Notes: generated from the letters alone by a model not told the origin. DNA of 64,000 nt from Enterobacteriaceae endosymbiont of Donacia thalassina (GCF_012568245.1 NZ_CP046188.1:188233-252232); one strand, 5' to 3'; positions 1 to 10,938 are shown, numbered from the stretch's first letter. A program made the numbers and translations.

Positions 1-604
1 TTACACCAAAATCTATTACTACAATATGCATTGAAAATATATAATTTTTAATTACTTTAATATTTTTATTTCCTTTAACCCAAGAATAATTTTCTTTTGT
101 TGTAATATTTTTAATTAAATTTAATCCTTGTAATCCTTTATATGCATTAATTTTTTTAATAATTTTTTTATAATTAATATTTTTTTTAGTAACAATTAAT
201 CCTATTTTAGTAATTTTTTTATCACGTATTAATTTTGTTAAATATCTAGTATCTATACCTTCAATAGCAATAATATTTTTCTTTTTAAGAAAAATATCTA
301 GATTTTCTGTACTACGATAATTACTTGATATTTTTGATAAATTATTAATAATAATGCCCTTTAAATAAATTTTTGATGATTCATTATCTTTTAAATTAGT
401 ACCAACATTACCAATGTGAGGATATGTAAAAGTTATAATTTGTTTATAATAAGACGGGTCAGTAATTATTTCTTGATATCCAGTAATTGCAGTATTAAAT
501 ACTATTTCTCCTATAACTATTCCATCAACTCCTATAGATTTTCCTAAAAGTTTAGTTCCATCTTCCATTAAAACTATGGCTGTATTATTCAATTTATTCT
601 CCAT
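1..604 (-). CDS. carA: Carbamoyl-phosphate synthase small subunit, N-terminal part (cut by window edge)
   Basis: This is the glutaminase subunit of carbamoyl-phosphate synthase, which makes carbamoyl phosphate for arginine and pyrimidines together with CarB. About 201 codons are visible, reading from ATG at 604 down to the window edge without a stop. They match the N-terminal half of E. coli CarA: LMEDGT, then FNTAITGYQEIITDPSYY, YPHIGNVGTN, IDTR and finally VVIDFGV, which is the junction to the glutaminase domain. The catalytic Cys-His-Glu part lies outside the window. I chose the start by homology, since no clear Shine-Dalgarno sequence precedes it. carB would be expected just beyond the left edge. 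Identity is firm; nothing can be said about the C-terminal half. Confidence 0.95.
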   Translation of the reverse strand, partial: MENKLNNTAIVLMEDGTKLLGKSIGVDGIVIGEIVFNTAITGYQEIITDPSYYKQIITFTYPHIGNVGTNLKDNESSKIYLKGIIINNLSKISSNYRSTENLDIFLKKKNIIAIEGIDTRYLTKLIRDKKITKIGLIVTKKNINYKKIIKKINAYKGLQGLNLIKNITTKENYSWVKGNKNIKVIKNYIFSMHIVVIDFGV

Positions 605-784
605 AATTTATATAAAAATACATTTTAAAATATTATATATTTATACTATTTTTTTATATAAATATTTTATATTAAAATTTTATATAAAAAATATAATTAT
701 TAATTAATTTAAAATATTTTTAAAATTTTATAAAATAAATTTTAAATGGAAAATGTTAAATTAATATTTTATATTAAAATTAAA

Positions 785-816
785 TTACTCTCCTTATAAA
801 AAAGAAAAGAGAGTAA
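785..816 (-). terminator. Hairpin downstream of ilvC, probable terminator
   Basis: An 8-bp perfect stem (TTACTCTC at 785-792, GAGAGTAA at 809-816) encloses a 16-base loop just after the ilvC stop codon. It has unusually many G and C bases for this genome. The T tract on the minus strand is weak, so terminator function is inferred from position and stem only. Confidence 0.5.
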
Positions 817-826
817 ATTTTTTATT

Positions 827-2311
827 TTATTTTTTATTATTAACTAAAGATTTCATATGAATCATATAATTTCTTAAAAAATAACCTATTTTTTCAATAG
901 GATGATTTCTAATATCATGGTTTAAATCACGTAAATATTTATTATTTATAAATTTATTTTTTATTTTTGTAATACCTAAATCTTCTGATGTAAGATTATC
1001 TATAAAATTTTTTAATAAAGGAATAGCATTATTAGAAAATAAATAATTACCGTATTCAGCTGTATCTGATATAACTTTATTCATTTCATATAATTTTTTT
1101 CTTGCAATAGTATTAGCAATTAAAGGTAATTCATGTAATGATTCATAATATGCTGATGCAGATGATATTCCTGATTCTATCATTAATTCAAATGCTAATT
1201 CGACACTACTTTTAATAATAGCAATTATAAAAATACCTTTATCAAAATATTCTTGTTCTTTTATATTATTATTTTTATCATTTTTCATTTTTTCAAAATT
1301 ATTATTTTTATATATTTTTCTCCATTTAATTAAATTATAATTATTATTATTCCAATCTTTTATAAGTTCTTTTGAAAAATTTCCTGAAATAATATTATCA
1401 ATATGTATTTTAAATAAAGGTTTTAATTTTTTTTTTAAAATTAATGATAATTCATAAGCATGTATCTTACTAAGATTATTTAATCTATCCATCATTAAAC
1501 TAATACCTCCTTGTTTTAAGGCTTCTGTAATATATTCCCATCCAAATTGAATTAATTGTGAAGCATATGATGCATTAATATTTAATTTTAATAATTTATC
1601 AAATAATAAAATAGATGTTGTTTGTAGTATTCCACATAATACTGTTTGTTCTCCCATTAAATCTGATTTTACTTCAGCAGAAAAAGATGATTCTAGTACA
1701 CCAGCTTTATGACTTCCAATTGCATAAGCCCATGATTTAGCTATTTTTAATCCATTTATATTTTTAGGATTATTTTGATGAATAGCAATTAAAGCTGGTA
1801 CACCAAATCCTCTTTTAAATTCTTCTCTTACTTCAGTACCAGGACATTTTGGAGCTACCATAATTACAGTAATATTTTTTGGAATTTTTTCTCCTTCTTC
1901 AATAATATTGAATCCATGAGAATATCCTAATGTTGCTCCTTTTTTTATTAAATGTTTAATATTTTTTAAAACATTATGATGTTTATTATCAGGAGTTAAA
2001 TTAATAATTAAATCTGCATGAGGTATTAATTCTTGATAAGTACCAATATTAAATCCATTATTATATGCTTTTTGCCAGGATAAATTTTTATTTTTTATTG
2101 ATTCTGTTTTTAATGCATATGAAATATTTAATCCAGAATCTCTCATATTTAATCCTTGATTTAATCCTTGAGCTCCACAACCTATAATAACAATTTTTTT
2201 ATTTTTTAAATATTTTATACCATTTACAAATTCTTCAAATTGCATTAATCTACATTTTTGTAAAGTTTTTAACTTTTTACGAAAATTTAAATTATTAAAA
2301 TAATTATTCAT
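827..2311 (-). CDS. ilvC: Ketol-acid reductoisomerase (class II, long form)
   Basis: IlvC performs the NADPH-dependent isomerisation and reduction of acetolactate and acetohydroxybutyrate, the second step of valine, leucine and isoleucine synthesis, in the cytosol. The 494 residues compare with 491 in E. coli. The N-terminus ([14 protein letters not shown]) aligns with MANYFNTLNLRQQL, supporting this start, and GCGAQG at 44-49 is the nucleotide-binding loop. The duplicated C-terminal domain of the long enzymes is complete. It follows ilvD by 211 bases in the same direction. In E. coli, ilvA and the divergent regulator ilvY lie between ilvD and ilvC, so this junction looks like a deletion of both. 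A TAGGAT ribosome site lies about 7 bases upstream. Confidence 0.97.
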   Translation of the reverse strand: MNNYFNNLNFRKKLKTLQKCRLMQFEEFVNGIKYLKNKKIVIIGCGAQGLNQGLNMRDSGLNISYALKTESIKNKNLSWQKAYNNGFNIGTYQELIPHADLIINLTPDNKHHNVLKNIKHLIKKGATLGYSHGFNIIEEGEKIPKNITVIMVAPKCPGTEVREEFKRGFGVPALIAIHQNNPKNINGLKIAKSWAYAIGSHKAGVLESSFSAEVKSDLMGEQTVLCGILQTTSILLFDKLLKLNINASYASQLIQFGWEYITEALKQGGISLMMDRLNNLSKIHAYELSLILKKKLKPLFKIHIDNIISGNFSKELIKDWNNNNYNLIKWRKIYKNNNFEKMKNDKNNNIKEQEYFDKGIFIIAIIKSSVELAFELMIESGISSASAYYESLHELPLIANTIARKKLYEMNKVISDTAEYGNYLFSNNAIPLLKNFIDNLTSEDLGITKIKNKFINNKYLRDLNHDIRNHPIEKIGYFLRNYMIHMKSLVNNKK

Positions 2312-2354
2312 TTAATAATCCTATATTTTATTAATAAAATTAATATTTAATTAG

Positions 2355-2389
2355 TTTAATAAATATTTTTAATAAAAATATTTATTAAA
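2355..2389. repeat. 17-bp perfect inverted repeat between ilvD and ilvC
   Basis: Positions 2355-2371 and 2373-2389 are perfect inverted repeats around a single central base. As RNA this would be a stem of about 15 bp with a five-base loop. It contains only A and T. It sits downstream of ilvD and 44 bases upstream of the ilvC start, so it could end ilvD transcripts or mark the ilvC control region. No T tract follows on the minus strand. Confidence 0.45.
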
Positions 2390-2522
2390 TATTAATAAAT
2401 ATTATCTTATTCTTTACTAAAAAATTATATATATTTTAAATTAAAATTTTTTATTTATAAATTTATACTGTAATTAATAATGAAATTATTTTAAATTTTT
2501 TTTTAAAATATTAATTTATAAT

Positions 2523-4385
2523 TTATTTATAATCTAATTTATTTTTATCTCTTACAGCACCTTTATCTGCACTAGTTACCCAAAAAGCATATGCTTTCAG
2601 TGCAAAAGAAACTTTTCTTTTTCTTTTTAAAAAAGGAGTATATGCTAATTTACCTCTTTTTTTTTCTTTATTAATTCTATTATTTAGTATAGAAGATGAA
2701 ATATCTAATTTTATAGACCTATTTGGAATATTAATTTTAATAATGTCATTATTTTTTACCAAGGCTATAATTCCTTTATTTGCAGCTTCTGGAGAAATAT
2801 GACCTATAGATAAACCAGAAGTACCTCCAGAAAATCTTCCATCTGTAATTAAAGCACAATATTTATCTAATTTCATTGATTTTAAATAAGATGTCGGATA
2901 TAACATTTCTTGCATTCCTGGTCCTCCTTTAGGACCTTCATACCTTATAACAATAACATCACCAGGAAAAATTTTTTTATTTAAAATTGCATATATTGCA
3001 GATTCTTGACTATCAAATACTTTTGCTTTTCCTGTAAAAATCATTAATTTTTTATTTACACTAGCAGTTTTAACAACACATCCATCTTTAGCAAGATTAC
3101 CATATAAAACAGCTAATCCTCCATCTTTACTAAATGCATATTTATAAGAACGAATACACCCTTTTTTTCTATCTTGATCTAAACTATGCCACATTTTATT
3201 TTGTGAAAAAGGGTGTATTGTTTTTATATTACCAGGAGCTGATTGGTAAAATTTTTTAATTTTTATATTTTTTGTAATAGTAATATCATATTTATGAATA
3301 GTTTCTTCAATTGTTAATCCTAATATATTTTTAGCACTTTTATTTATTAACTTAATTTTATTTAATTCTCCTAAAATTCCTATTACTCCACCTGCTCTAT
3401 GAAAATCTTCCATATAAAATTTATTTGTACTAGGAGAAATCATGCATAACCACGGTGTATTTTTTGATAATTGATCAATTTTTTTTAAATTAAATGAAAC
3501 TTTTGTTTCTTGTGATAATGCTAACATATGCAATATTGTATTTGTTGACCCACCCATTGCAATATCTAACATAGTTGCATTTTCAAATGCTTTTTGATTA
3601 ATAATGTTTTTAGGTAAAAAACTAATTTCATTATTTAAATAATATTTTTTTGTAATTTCTACTATTTTTTGTGCTGATTTTATACATAACTTTTTACGAT
3701 TTATATGAGTAGATAATAAAGATCCATTTCCTGGTAAAGCTAATCCTAAAGCTTCAACTATACAATTCATAGAATTAGCTGTAAACATTCCAGAACAAGA
3801 ACCACAAGTTGGACAAGCATTTAATTCTATTTCTTTTATATATTTATCAGATTGTTCTAATTTTCCTGATTGAACCATAGCATCTACTAAATCAATCTTT
3901 TGAATTTTTTGTGTTCCTTTTATATTAATTTTTCCTGCTTCCATTGGACCACCAGATATAAATACAGTAGGTATATTTAATCGTAAACTAGCCATTAACA
4001 TTCCTGGAGTAATTTTATCACAATTAGATATACAAATCATAGAATCAACACAATGTGCATTTATAACATACTCTATAGAATCAGCAATAAGTTCTCTAGA
4101 AGGTAAAGAATATAACATACCATTATGACCCATAGCTATTCCATCATCTATTGCTATAGTATTAAATTCTTTTGGTACTCCTCCATTTTTTTTAATTTCA
4201 GTAGCAATAATTTTACTTAATGTTTGTAAATGTATATGGCCAGGAACAAATTCTGAGAAAGAATTAACTATAGCAATAATAGGTTTGTTAAAGTCTTCAT
4301 CATTCATACCTGTAGCTCTCCAAAGAGCTCTAGCTCCAGCCATATTACGGCCTTTTGTTGTAGTAAACGAACGATAATTAGGCAT
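2523..4385 (-). CDS. ilvD: Dihydroxy-acid dehydratase
   Basis: IlvD dehydrates dihydroxy-isovalerate and dihydroxy-methylvalerate to the keto acids of valine and isoleucine; the E. coli enzyme carries a [4Fe-4S] cluster. There are 620 residues against 616 in E. coli. Cluster-region cysteines are visible in [12 protein letters not shown] (Cys122) and [10 protein letters not shown] (Cys191, 194, 197). The N-terminus [20 protein letters not shown] matches E. coli and fixes the start. It lies 34 bases after ilvE in the ilvGMEDC array and is probably cotranscribed. The dependence on an iron-sulfur cluster fits the retention of nfuA elsewhere in the window. Confidence 0.97.
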   Translation of the reverse strand: MPNYRSFTTTKGRNMAGARALWRATGMNDEDFNKPIIAIVNSFSEFVPGHIHLQTLSKIIATEIKKNGGVPKEFNTIAIDDGIAMGHNGMLYSLPSRELIADSIEYVINAHCVDSMICISNCDKITPGMLMASLRLNIPTVFISGGPMEAGKINIKGTQKIQKIDLVDAMVQSGKLEQSDKYIKEIELNACPTCGSCSGMFTANSMNCIVEALGLALPGNGSLLSTHINRKKLCIKSAQKIVEITKKYYLNNEISFLPKNIINQKAFENATMLDIAMGGSTNTILHMLALSQETKVSFNLKKIDQLSKNTPWLCMISPSTNKFYMEDFHRAGGVIGILGELNKIKLINKSAKNILGLTIEETIHKYDITITKNIKIKKFYQSAPGNIKTIHPFSQNKMWHSLDQDRKKGCIRSYKYAFSKDGGLAVLYGNLAKDGCVVKTASVNKKLMIFTGKAKVFDSQESAIYAILNKKIFPGDVIVIRYEGPKGGPGMQEMLYPTSYLKSMKLDKYCALITDGRFSGGTSGLSIGHISPEAANKGIIALVKNNDIIKINIPNRSIKLDISSSILNNRINKEKKRGKLAYTPFLKRKRKVSFALKAYAFWVTSADKGAVRDKNKLDYK

Positions 4386-4419
4386 TTTTTCTTCTTTTTT
4401 AAAAAAATTTATAAAATAA

Positions 4420-5349
4420 TTATTTTTTAATATAATCTAACCAATTCCATTTATCTTTTATTTTCCCTTCAAATAAATATAAAAATTCTTTTTGTATATT
4501 TTTTGTAACTCTTCCTCTTTTTCCATTATTAATTAATATATTATCTACACTACATACAGGAGTAATTTCAGCTGCTGTTCCTGTTAAAAATATTTCATCA
4601 GATAAATATAAAGATTCTCTTAAAATTAAACATTCTTTTATTTTTAAATTAAGATTTTTAGCTATTTTTAAAACTGAATCTCTAGTAATTCCTGGGAGGA
4701 TTGATGAATTTAGTGGGGGAGTAAATAAAATATTATTTTTAATTTGAAAAATATTTTCACCAGCTCCCTCTGAAACAAAACCAAAACTATCTAAAGCAAT
4801 TCCTTCATCATATCCATTTCTACGTGCTTCACTTCCAATTAATAAAGAAGATAAATAATTACCTCCTGCTTTTGCTAAACTAGGTATAGTATTAGGTTTT
4901 ATTCTATTCCATGAAGATATCATTGTATTAATACCATTTTTTTTTGCATTATTACCAAGATAATCTTTCCATGGAAATGCACTAATCATTATGTCTGTAT
5001 AATAATTTTTAGGTGGATTAATACCTAAACCTACATCTCCTATAAATACTAAAATTCTAATATAAGCTTCATCTAATTTATTAATATTTATTATAATATG
5101 AATAGCATTCATTATTTCTTGTATAGTAAATTTTAATGGAAAACGATAAATTTTAGCAGAATTATATAAACGATTAATATGATCTTTATGACGAAAAATA
5201 GCTGGTCCTTTATGTGATTTATAACATCTAATGCCTTCAAAAACAGATGTTCCATAATGTAATGCATGAGTCATAACACTAATTTTAGCATCTTCCCATT
5301 TTATAATATTACCGTTTAACCAAATAAAATCTGCTTTTTTTATAGACAT
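4420..5349 (-). CDS. ilvE: Branched-chain amino acid aminotransferase
   Basis: IlvE is the fold-type IV PLP transaminase that makes valine, leucine and isoleucine from their keto acids with glutamate. The 309 residues equal the E. coli length. The PLP lysine is expected at Lys160, in [27 protein letters not shown] (31-43) and the C-terminal [11 protein letters not shown] segment complete the active site. It sits between ilvM and ilvD as in the enterobacterial operon. Keeping ilvE is notable because Buchnera has lost it and relies on the host for the final transamination; here the symbiont could finish the pathway itself. Confidence 0.97.
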   Translation of the reverse strand: MSIKKADFIWLNGNIIKWEDAKISVMTHALHYGTSVFEGIRCYKSHKGPAIFRHKDHINRLYNSAKIYRFPLKFTIQEIMNAIHIIININKLDEAYIRILVFIGDVGLGINPPKNYYTDIMISAFPWKDYLGNNAKKNGINTMISSWNRIKPNTIPSLAKAGGNYLSSLLIGSEARRNGYDEGIALDSFGFVSEGAGENIFQIKNNILFTPPLNSSILPGITRDSVLKIAKNLNLKIKECLILRESLYLSDEIFLTGTAAEITPVCSVDNILINNGKRGRVTKNIQKEFLYLFEGKIKDKWNWLDYIKK

Positions 5350-5394
5350 TATTATATTTCCTTATTTTAAGTAATAATAATGTTATCATAAAAT

Positions 5395-5628
5395 TTATGA
5401 TATTATTATAATATCTAGTACATCTATTAATTTCCTGATTTGTTTAATTAGAAAATTTATAGATTTATAACTTCTTAATATTAATCTAAAATTAATATTT
5501 TTTAATTTATTTATTACATTAATATTTATTGTTTTAATTAAAAATCCTCTATGACGAATAATCCTTATTATTCTTTCACTAATTTCAGGACTAATATTTG
5601 TTTTAATAAATAATTGATATTTATTCAT
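5395..5628 (-). CDS. ilvM: Acetolactate synthase II small (regulatory) subunit
   Basis: IlvM is the small ACT-domain subunit that activates the IlvG catalytic subunit of acetohydroxyacid synthase II. It has 77 residues, slightly shorter than the E. coli protein of 87. The beta-alpha-beta pattern of an ACT domain can be followed from YQLFIKTNISPEISERIIRI through the RGFLIKTINI strand. Its ATG directly abuts the ilvG stop codon (TAA then ATG), indicating translational coupling. Sequence divergence is high, but position and fold leave little doubt. Confidence 0.92.
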   Translation of the reverse strand: MNKYQLFIKTNISPEISERIIRIIRHRGFLIKTININVINKLKNINFRLILRSYKSINFLIKQIRKLIDVLDIIIIS

Positions 5629-7290
5629 TTAATTTTTCTCCATCATATTATCATTACTATATCCAGGTGGAACTAATGGCCAAACATTATCATATTCATT
5701 AATTAAAACATGTAATATATAAGGTTTGTTTATAGAAAATATTTTTTTTAAACTTGTATTAATTTGATTAGTATAACTAATACTATGACCTGATATTCCA
5801 AACGATTTTGCTAATTTTATAAAATCTGGATTATCATATAAAGTAGTTTCACTATATCTTTTTTGAAAAAAGAGTTGTTGCCATTGTCGTACCATACCTA
5901 ATCTTTTATTATCTAATAATATAATTTTTATAGGTAAATTTTTTCTTTTAATTGTACTTAATTCTTGGATATTCATTATAAAAGAACCATCACCTGAAAT
6001 ACATATAACATTATTATTAGGTTTTGCAATTTGTGCACCAATAGCAGCTGGTAATCCAAAACCCATTGTTCCTAATCCACTAGAAGTAATAAAATTTTTA
6101 GGATTAGAAAAAGTTATATGTTGTGCAGTCCACATTTGATGTTGTCCTACATCAGTAGTAATAATTGTATTCTTATTTTTAATATCTGATAATTTTTTAA
6201 GTAAAAAAGGAGCATAAATTTTTTTTTTTTTTGTAAAAAAATTATATTTATGAGTATATTTTTTTTTTATTTTTTTTATATAATTTTGCCATTTTAAAAT
6301 ATTTTGAGGAATTGCTAATAAGGGAATTAAATAATTTAAATTACCTAATAATTCTACATTTACTTGGCAAATTTTGTTAATTTCAGCTGGGTCTATATCC
6401 ATATGAATAATATTAGCATATGGAGCAAATTTTTTTATATTACCTGTTACTCTATCATCAAACCTAGCCCCAACAGCTATTAACAAATCACATTTTTGAA
6501 CAGTATAATTAGCTGCCTTATTTCCATGCATACCTAACATACCTAAATAATAAGGATTTTTACTATCAATAGTACCTAATCCTTTCAGAGTTACAACAGT
6601 AGGTATTTTAGAATTATTAACAAACTTTCTTAATGTATTAACTGCATTACCTATATTAACTCCTCCTCCTATATATAATATAGGCATATTAGATTTTTTT
6701 AACAAAAAATTAGCTTTTTTGATTTTTTTTTTGGAATATTTTTTTTTTTCTACAAAAAAAAATGTTCTTTTTTTTAATTTTATTTTTTTTGGTAAATTAG
6801 ATAATTGTATATCTTTTGGTATATCTATTAATACAGGACCTGGTCTATCTGATAATGCTATAAAAAAAGCTTTTTCTATAATAGAAGATAATTCTAATGG
6901 TGAAGTTATTAAAAAACTATGTTTAGTACATGATAAAGACATTCCTATAATATCTATTTCTTGAAAAGCATCAGTACCAATTAATGGGAGAGATACTTGT
7001 CCAGTAATTGCAATAAGAGGAACTGAATCTACCATTGCATCTGCAATACCTGTTATTAAATTAGTAGCTCCAGGACCTGAGGTAGCAATACATACTCCTG
7101 CTTTTCCAGTAGCTCTAGCATATCCAATTGCTGCTATAGCGGCTCCTTGTTCATGTCGGCATAAAACATGATCTATATCTCCGTCATATAATGCATCATA
7201 AAGAGGCATAATAGCTCCGCCAGGATATCCAAATACTGTTTTAACATTTTGTTTTTTTAATTCTTGAATTATACATTGTGCTCCATTCAT
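5629..7290 (-). CDS. ilvG: Acetolactate synthase II large (catalytic) subunit
   Basis: IlvG is the thiamine-diphosphate and FAD dependent catalytic subunit that condenses pyruvate with pyruvate or 2-ketobutyrate, the first common step of branched-chain synthesis. The gene is intact with 553 residues (548 in functional enterobacterial forms; E. coli K-12 carries a frameshift). Catalytic Glu47 lies in CRHEQGAA, and the thiamine-binding motif begins with GDGSF near 433 and ends at LLDNK. An AGAGG ribosome site lies 7-8 bases before the ATG. Isozyme II is the valine-insensitive form in E. coli. The upstream 243 bases show no recognisable ilvL-like leader peptide or attenuator. Confidence 0.96.
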   Translation of the reverse strand: MNGAQCIIQELKKQNVKTVFGYPGGAIMPLYDALYDGDIDHVLCRHEQGAAIAAIGYARATGKAGVCIATSGPGATNLITGIADAMVDSVPLIAITGQVSLPLIGTDAFQEIDIIGMSLSCTKHSFLITSPLELSSIIEKAFFIALSDRPGPVLIDIPKDIQLSNLPKKIKLKKRTFFFVEKKKYSKKKIKKANFLLKKSNMPILYIGGGVNIGNAVNTLRKFVNNSKIPTVVTLKGLGTIDSKNPYYLGMLGMHGNKAANYTVQKCDLLIAVGARFDDRVTGNIKKFAPYANIIHMDIDPAEINKICQVNVELLGNLNYLIPLLAIPQNILKWQNYIKKIKKKYTHKYNFFTKKKKIYAPFLLKKLSDIKNKNTIITTDVGQHQMWTAQHITFSNPKNFITSSGLGTMGFGLPAAIGAQIAKPNNNVICISGDGSFIMNIQELSTIKRKNLPIKIILLDNKRLGMVRQWQQLFFQKRYSETTLYDNPDFIKLAKSFGISGHSISYTNQINTSLKKIFSINKPYILHVLINEYDNVWPLVPPGYSNDNMMEKN

Positions 7291-7533
7291 ACTTAAACCT
7301 CTTTAATTTTATAAAATAATATGCATAATTCAATTTATTTAAATTTTTAAGATTTTAAAAAAAATATGGTTTTATTTTATTTGATATGTTATTAAAATTT
7401 TTAAAAATTATATAATTATTAATTTTAATATATTAAATATATATGAATATATATTTATATTATTATTTTTACTATAAATTTATTAAATTTTTTAAAATTT
7501 TATATATTTAAAAAATATAAGTATTAATTTAAA

Positions 7534-7606
7534 CAGGGGTGGAGGGATTTGAACCCCCAACCATTGGTTTTGGAGACCAATATTCTACCAATTAAACTAC
7601 ACCCCT
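7534..7606 (-). tRNA. trpT: tRNA-Trp (anticodon CCA)
   Basis: A 73-base cloverleaf is present. The acceptor stem AGGGGTG pairs with CACCCCT, the anticodon stem TTGGT/ACCAA encloses loop CTCCAAA with anticodon CCA, the T arm carries TTCAAAT, and the discriminator is G. The 3' CCA is not encoded. In E. coli trpT also lies a few genes upstream of the ilv operon, at the end of an rRNA operon, so this is ancestral order with hdfR, yifE and yifB removed. Confidence 0.97.
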
Positions 7607-7875
7607 TATTTTTATATATTAAGAATAGATTTTAATACACATATTATAATTTATTAATATAATTGATTCAATAAAAATATATATAAATATTTATTTTAAA
7701 TATATTAATTTAATTAATAATTTTTAAAAAAAAATATAAATATAAAATATTTTATAATAAAAATTTTTTTATTTGTTAATTTTTTATAAAAAATATATTA
7801 TAAATTATAATTTGTAATTTTTTAAAAAAAATTATATTTTGTAAAAATATTATTTTTTAACAAAAGGGATAAAAT

Positions 7876-8628
7876 ATGACAGAATGGAGTATAGGTAAAA
7901 TAAAAAACATAAAATATTGGACAAAAGATTTATTTAGTATTATTTTAAATGCAAAAATTAATAATTTTTTTGCAGGTCAATTTACAAAATTAGCTATAGA
8001 AATTAATGGTAAAAAAATAAAAAGAGCATATTCTTTTATTAATTCTCCTAAAAATCAGAATTATGAATTTTATATTTCTAATATTAGAAAAGGTCAATTA
8101 AGTCCATATTTATATAATTTAAAAATTAATGATAAAATTTTTATTTCTAAAAATTCATCAGGTATTTTTATTTTAAATAATATTAAATCTTGTGAAAATT
8201 TATGGATGTTTTCAACAGGAACAGGTATAGGACCTTATCTTTCAATATTACAAGATGGTATATGTTTTAAAAAATTTTCAAAAATAATTTTAGTTCATTC
8301 TGTTAGATATATAAAAGATTTTAGTTATTTAAATTTATTAAAAAAAATAAAACAAAATTATTTTAATAAATTAATCATTCAAATTGTTTTAACTAGAAAA
8401 ATTAATATAAATGAAAATATTTTATATGGTTATATTCCTGATTTATTAAAAAATAAAAAATTAGAAAAAAAAATTGGCATAAAAATTAATACTGAAAACA
8501 GTCATGTAATGTTATGTGGTAATCCAAAAATGATTAAACAAACACGAAATTTTTTAGAAAAAAATAGAAATTTATCTCAAAATTTAAGAAATAAAAATGG
8601 TAATATAACATTTGAAAAATATTGGTAA
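7876..8628 (+). CDS. fpr: Ferredoxin/flavodoxin-NADP+ reductase
   Basis: Fpr is a FAD flavoenzyme that moves electrons between NADPH and ferredoxin or flavodoxin, supporting iron-sulfur assembly and radical enzymes. Its 250 residues compare with 248 in E. coli. RAYSFINSP (50-58) is the FAD motif, STGTGIGPYLSIL near 115 begins the NADP domain, and VMLCGNPKMI and the terminal Tyr-Trp are conserved. The start has an AAGGGAT ribosome site a few bases upstream. It precedes tpiA by 25 bases. In E. coli these genes are near neighbours with cdh, yiiQ and yiiR between them, so the pair reflects local deletion. Confidence 0.96.
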   Translation: MTEWSIGKIKNIKYWTKDLFSIILNAKINNFFAGQFTKLAIEINGKKIKRAYSFINSPKNQNYEFYISNIRKGQLSPYLYNLKINDKIFISKNSSGIFILNNIKSCENLWMFSTGTGIGPYLSILQDGICFKKFSKIILVHSVRYIKDFSYLNLLKKIKQNYFNKLIIQIVLTRKININENILYGYIPDLLKNKKLEKKIGIKINTENSHVMLCGNPKMIKQTRNFLEKNRNLSQNLRNKNGNITFEKYW

Positions 8629-8653
8629 TATAATTAATTACAAAGAGAAAAAA

Positions 8654-9424
8654 ATGAAAAAATTTTTAATTATTGCTAATTGGAAATTAAATGGTAATTT
8701 TAATTTTATAGATAAAAATATTAATTTGATTAAAGAAAAAATAAATAATTCTTTATATTTTTGTAATTTATCTATAGCACCTCCTTATGTATATTTAAAT
8801 TATATAAATAATTTATTAAAAAAAACATCTATATCTTTAACTGCACAAAATGTTGATATTCATATAAAAGGATCTTTTACAGGTGAAATATCAATTAAAA
8901 TGTTAAAAGATGTTGGAGTAAAATATGTTATAATTGGACATTCAGAAAGAAGATTATTTCATAATGAAAATAATAATTTTGTTTCAAAAAAATTTTTTTT
9001 AATTAAAAAATATGGATTAATTCCAATTTTATGTTTAGGAGAAACAGAAGAACAAAAAAAAAATAATCAAGCAGAAAAAATTGTTATTAAACAAATTAAT
9101 GATATTATAGAAAATAATAATATTGATATTTTAAATAAAATTATTATAGCTTATGAACCTGTTTGGGCAATTGGATCAGGCAAAAATGCCAATATAGATG
9201 AGATACAAAAAATTGTATTATTTATTAAAAATTATTTAATATCTTTAAATACTAAAATAGTAGAAAACATATATTTTATATATGGTGGTTCTGTTAATAA
9301 TTCTAATATAGATATTTTCTTTAAAAAAAATATTATTAATGGTTTTTTAATAGGGAAAGCTTCTTTAGAAGCAGAGAAATTTATATCTTTAATTAAAAAA
9401 ACAAAAAAATATTTAGTTAATTAA
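8654..9424 (+). CDS. tpiA: Triosephosphate isomerase
   Basis: TpiA interconverts dihydroxyacetone phosphate and glyceraldehyde-3-phosphate in glycolysis. I place the start at 8654, giving 256 residues against 255 in E. coli, because MKKFLIIANWKLNG matches the family N-terminus and a purine-rich AGAG site lies just upstream. An in-frame ATG at 8612 would add 14 non-homologous residues and overlap fpr. Catalytic residues are Lys11 (NWKLNG), His96 (IIGHSERR) and Glu169 (AYEPVWAIGSG). The last four bases overlap the end of lysS, which converges from the other strand. Confidence 0.96.
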   Translation: MKKFLIIANWKLNGNFNFIDKNINLIKEKINNSLYFCNLSIAPPYVYLNYINNLLKKTSISLTAQNVDIHIKGSFTGEISIKMLKDVGVKYVIIGHSERRLFHNENNNFVSKKFFLIKKYGLIPILCLGETEEQKKNNQAEKIVIKQINDIIENNNIDILNKIIIAYEPVWAIGSGKNANIDEIQKIVLFIKNYLISLNTKIVENIYFIYGGSVNNSNIDIFFKKNIINGFLIGKASLEAEKFISLIKKTKKYLVN

Positions 9425-10920
9425 ATAGATCTTAACATTGGAAATAAAATTACATCTCTAATTGATTTTGTATTAGTAAATAACATAATTAATCTATCTA
9501 TACCTATACCTAATCCTGCAGTAGGAGGAAGTCCATGTTCTAATGCATCTATATATTCTTGATCATAAAAATTTTCATAAATATTTTTATTATTATCTAT
9601 ATTTTTTATATTTTGTTGTTCTTTAAATCTTTTTTTTTGTTCTTCAGGATCATTAAGTTCAGAAAAACCATTTGCTATTTCCATTCCACAAATAAAAAAT
9701 TCAAATCTATCAGTTATGGATGTATTTATATCATTATTCCTGGATAATGGAGAAATTTCAATAGGATATTCTGTAATAAATGTAGGTTCTATAATTTTTT
9801 TTGTAATTTTTTCTTCAAAAATTTCAGAAATAATTTTACCTTTACTCCAATTTTTATTTATTTCAACATTTAACAAATTAGCAATTTGTATTAATTCTTT
9901 ATTATCTTCTAAATTTTCTAAAGAAAAATTAGGATAAAAATATATAATAGATTCTTTCATTGTTAATTTATTAAATTTTTTATTTAAATCAAAAGTATAA
10001 TTATTATATTTTAATAAATAATTTTTAAATATTATTTTATATATTTTTTTAAATAATTTTTCAAATAGAATCATTAAATCTTTATAATCAGAATATGTTA
10101 TATATAATTCCATCATAGTAAATTCAGGATTATGTTGTGTTGAGATCCCCTCATTTCTAAAATTTTTATTAATTTCAAAAATTTTATTAAAACCTCCAAT
10201 TATAAGACGTTTTAAATAAAGTTCTGGAGCAATACGTAAATACATATTTTTATTATAAGTATTATGATATGTTACAAATGGTCTAGCTAAAGCCCCTCCG
10301 GGGATATTATGTATCATAGGGGTTTCTACTTCTATAAAACCTTGTTTATTCATAAAATTACGAATATTAAATATAATTTGAGTTCTTTTTTGAAAAATAT
10401 AACGTGTTTTTTTATTAACAATTAAATCTAAATATCTTTTTCTATATTTTATTTCTTTATTTTGTAAACCATGATATTTATCTGGTAATGGTCTAATTGA
10501 TTTTGTTAATAAAAAAATTTTTTGACAAAAAATAGACAAAATATTTGTTTTTGTTTTAAAAATATAACCAACTACACCTATAATATCTCCAAGATCATAT
10601 GTATCTAAAAATTTTTTATATTCTTTTAAAGAAACTCCATTTTGAGATATATAAATTTGTATTTTTCTTGTATAATCTTGAATATTGATAAAAGATGCTT
10701 TTCCCATAATTCTTAAATTTACTATTCTACCTGCAATATGAAATATTTTTTTATTTAAAAAATTAGTTTCGTAATTATATTTTTCATATATTTCATTTAA
10801 TGAAATATTAATTTTAAAATTATTAGGAAAAGTTATATTATTATTTTCTCTTAATTCTGCTAATTTTTTATGTCGAAATTTTATTTCATTATTATTAATA
10901 TTTTTTTTATTTTCGGACAT
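9421..10920 (-). CDS. lysS: Lysyl-tRNA synthetase, class II
   Basis: LysS charges tRNA-Lys. There are 499 residues against 505 in E. coli. An N-terminal OB-fold anticodon-binding domain (roughly 55-150, with VGYIFKTKTN) is followed by the class II catalytic core: motif 2 FRNEGISTQHNPEFTMMELY and motif 3 GLGIGIDRLIMLF near the C-terminus, ending with DVILFPMLR. It follows prfB by 18 bases, the conserved prfB-lysS operon of enterobacteria. Its 3' end overlaps tpiA by four bases, so the two convergent genes leave no room for a terminator between them. Confidence 0.97.
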   Translation of the reverse strand: MSENKKNINNNEIKFRHKKLAELRENNNITFPNNFKINISLNEIYEKYNYETNFLNKKIFHIAGRIVNLRIMGKASFINIQDYTRKIQIYISQNGVSLKEYKKFLDTYDLGDIIGVVGYIFKTKTNILSIFCQKIFLLTKSIRPLPDKYHGLQNKEIKYRKRYLDLIVNKKTRYIFQKRTQIIFNIRNFMNKQGFIEVETPMIHNIPGGALARPFVTYHNTYNKNMYLRIAPELYLKRLIIGGFNKIFEINKNFRNEGISTQHNPEFTMMELYITYSDYKDLMILFEKLFKKIYKIIFKNYLLKYNNYTFDLNKKFNKLTMKESIIYFYPNFSLENLEDNKELIQIANLLNVEINKNWSKGKIISEIFEEKITKKIIEPTFITEYPIEISPLSRNNDINTSITDRFEFFICGMEIANGFSELNDPEEQKKRFKEQQNIKNIDNNKNIYENFYDQEYIDALEHGLPPTAGLGIGIDRLIMLFTNTKSIRDVILFPMLRSI

Positions 10921-10938
10921 AATAAAATAATCCTATAT

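Noticed and set aside
5395..5628. ilvM as a spurious frame
   Set aside because: It directly abuts ilvG, lies in the operon position of ilvM, and shows the ACT-domain strand pattern.
6719..6964. Small plus-strand open frame inside ilvG
   Set aside because: It lies opposite a conserved coding sequence and has no family resemblance or ribosome site. The same holds for the other short frames opposite lysS, degP, rpiA, dapF, sucB, cydA, aceF, lon and rpoD.
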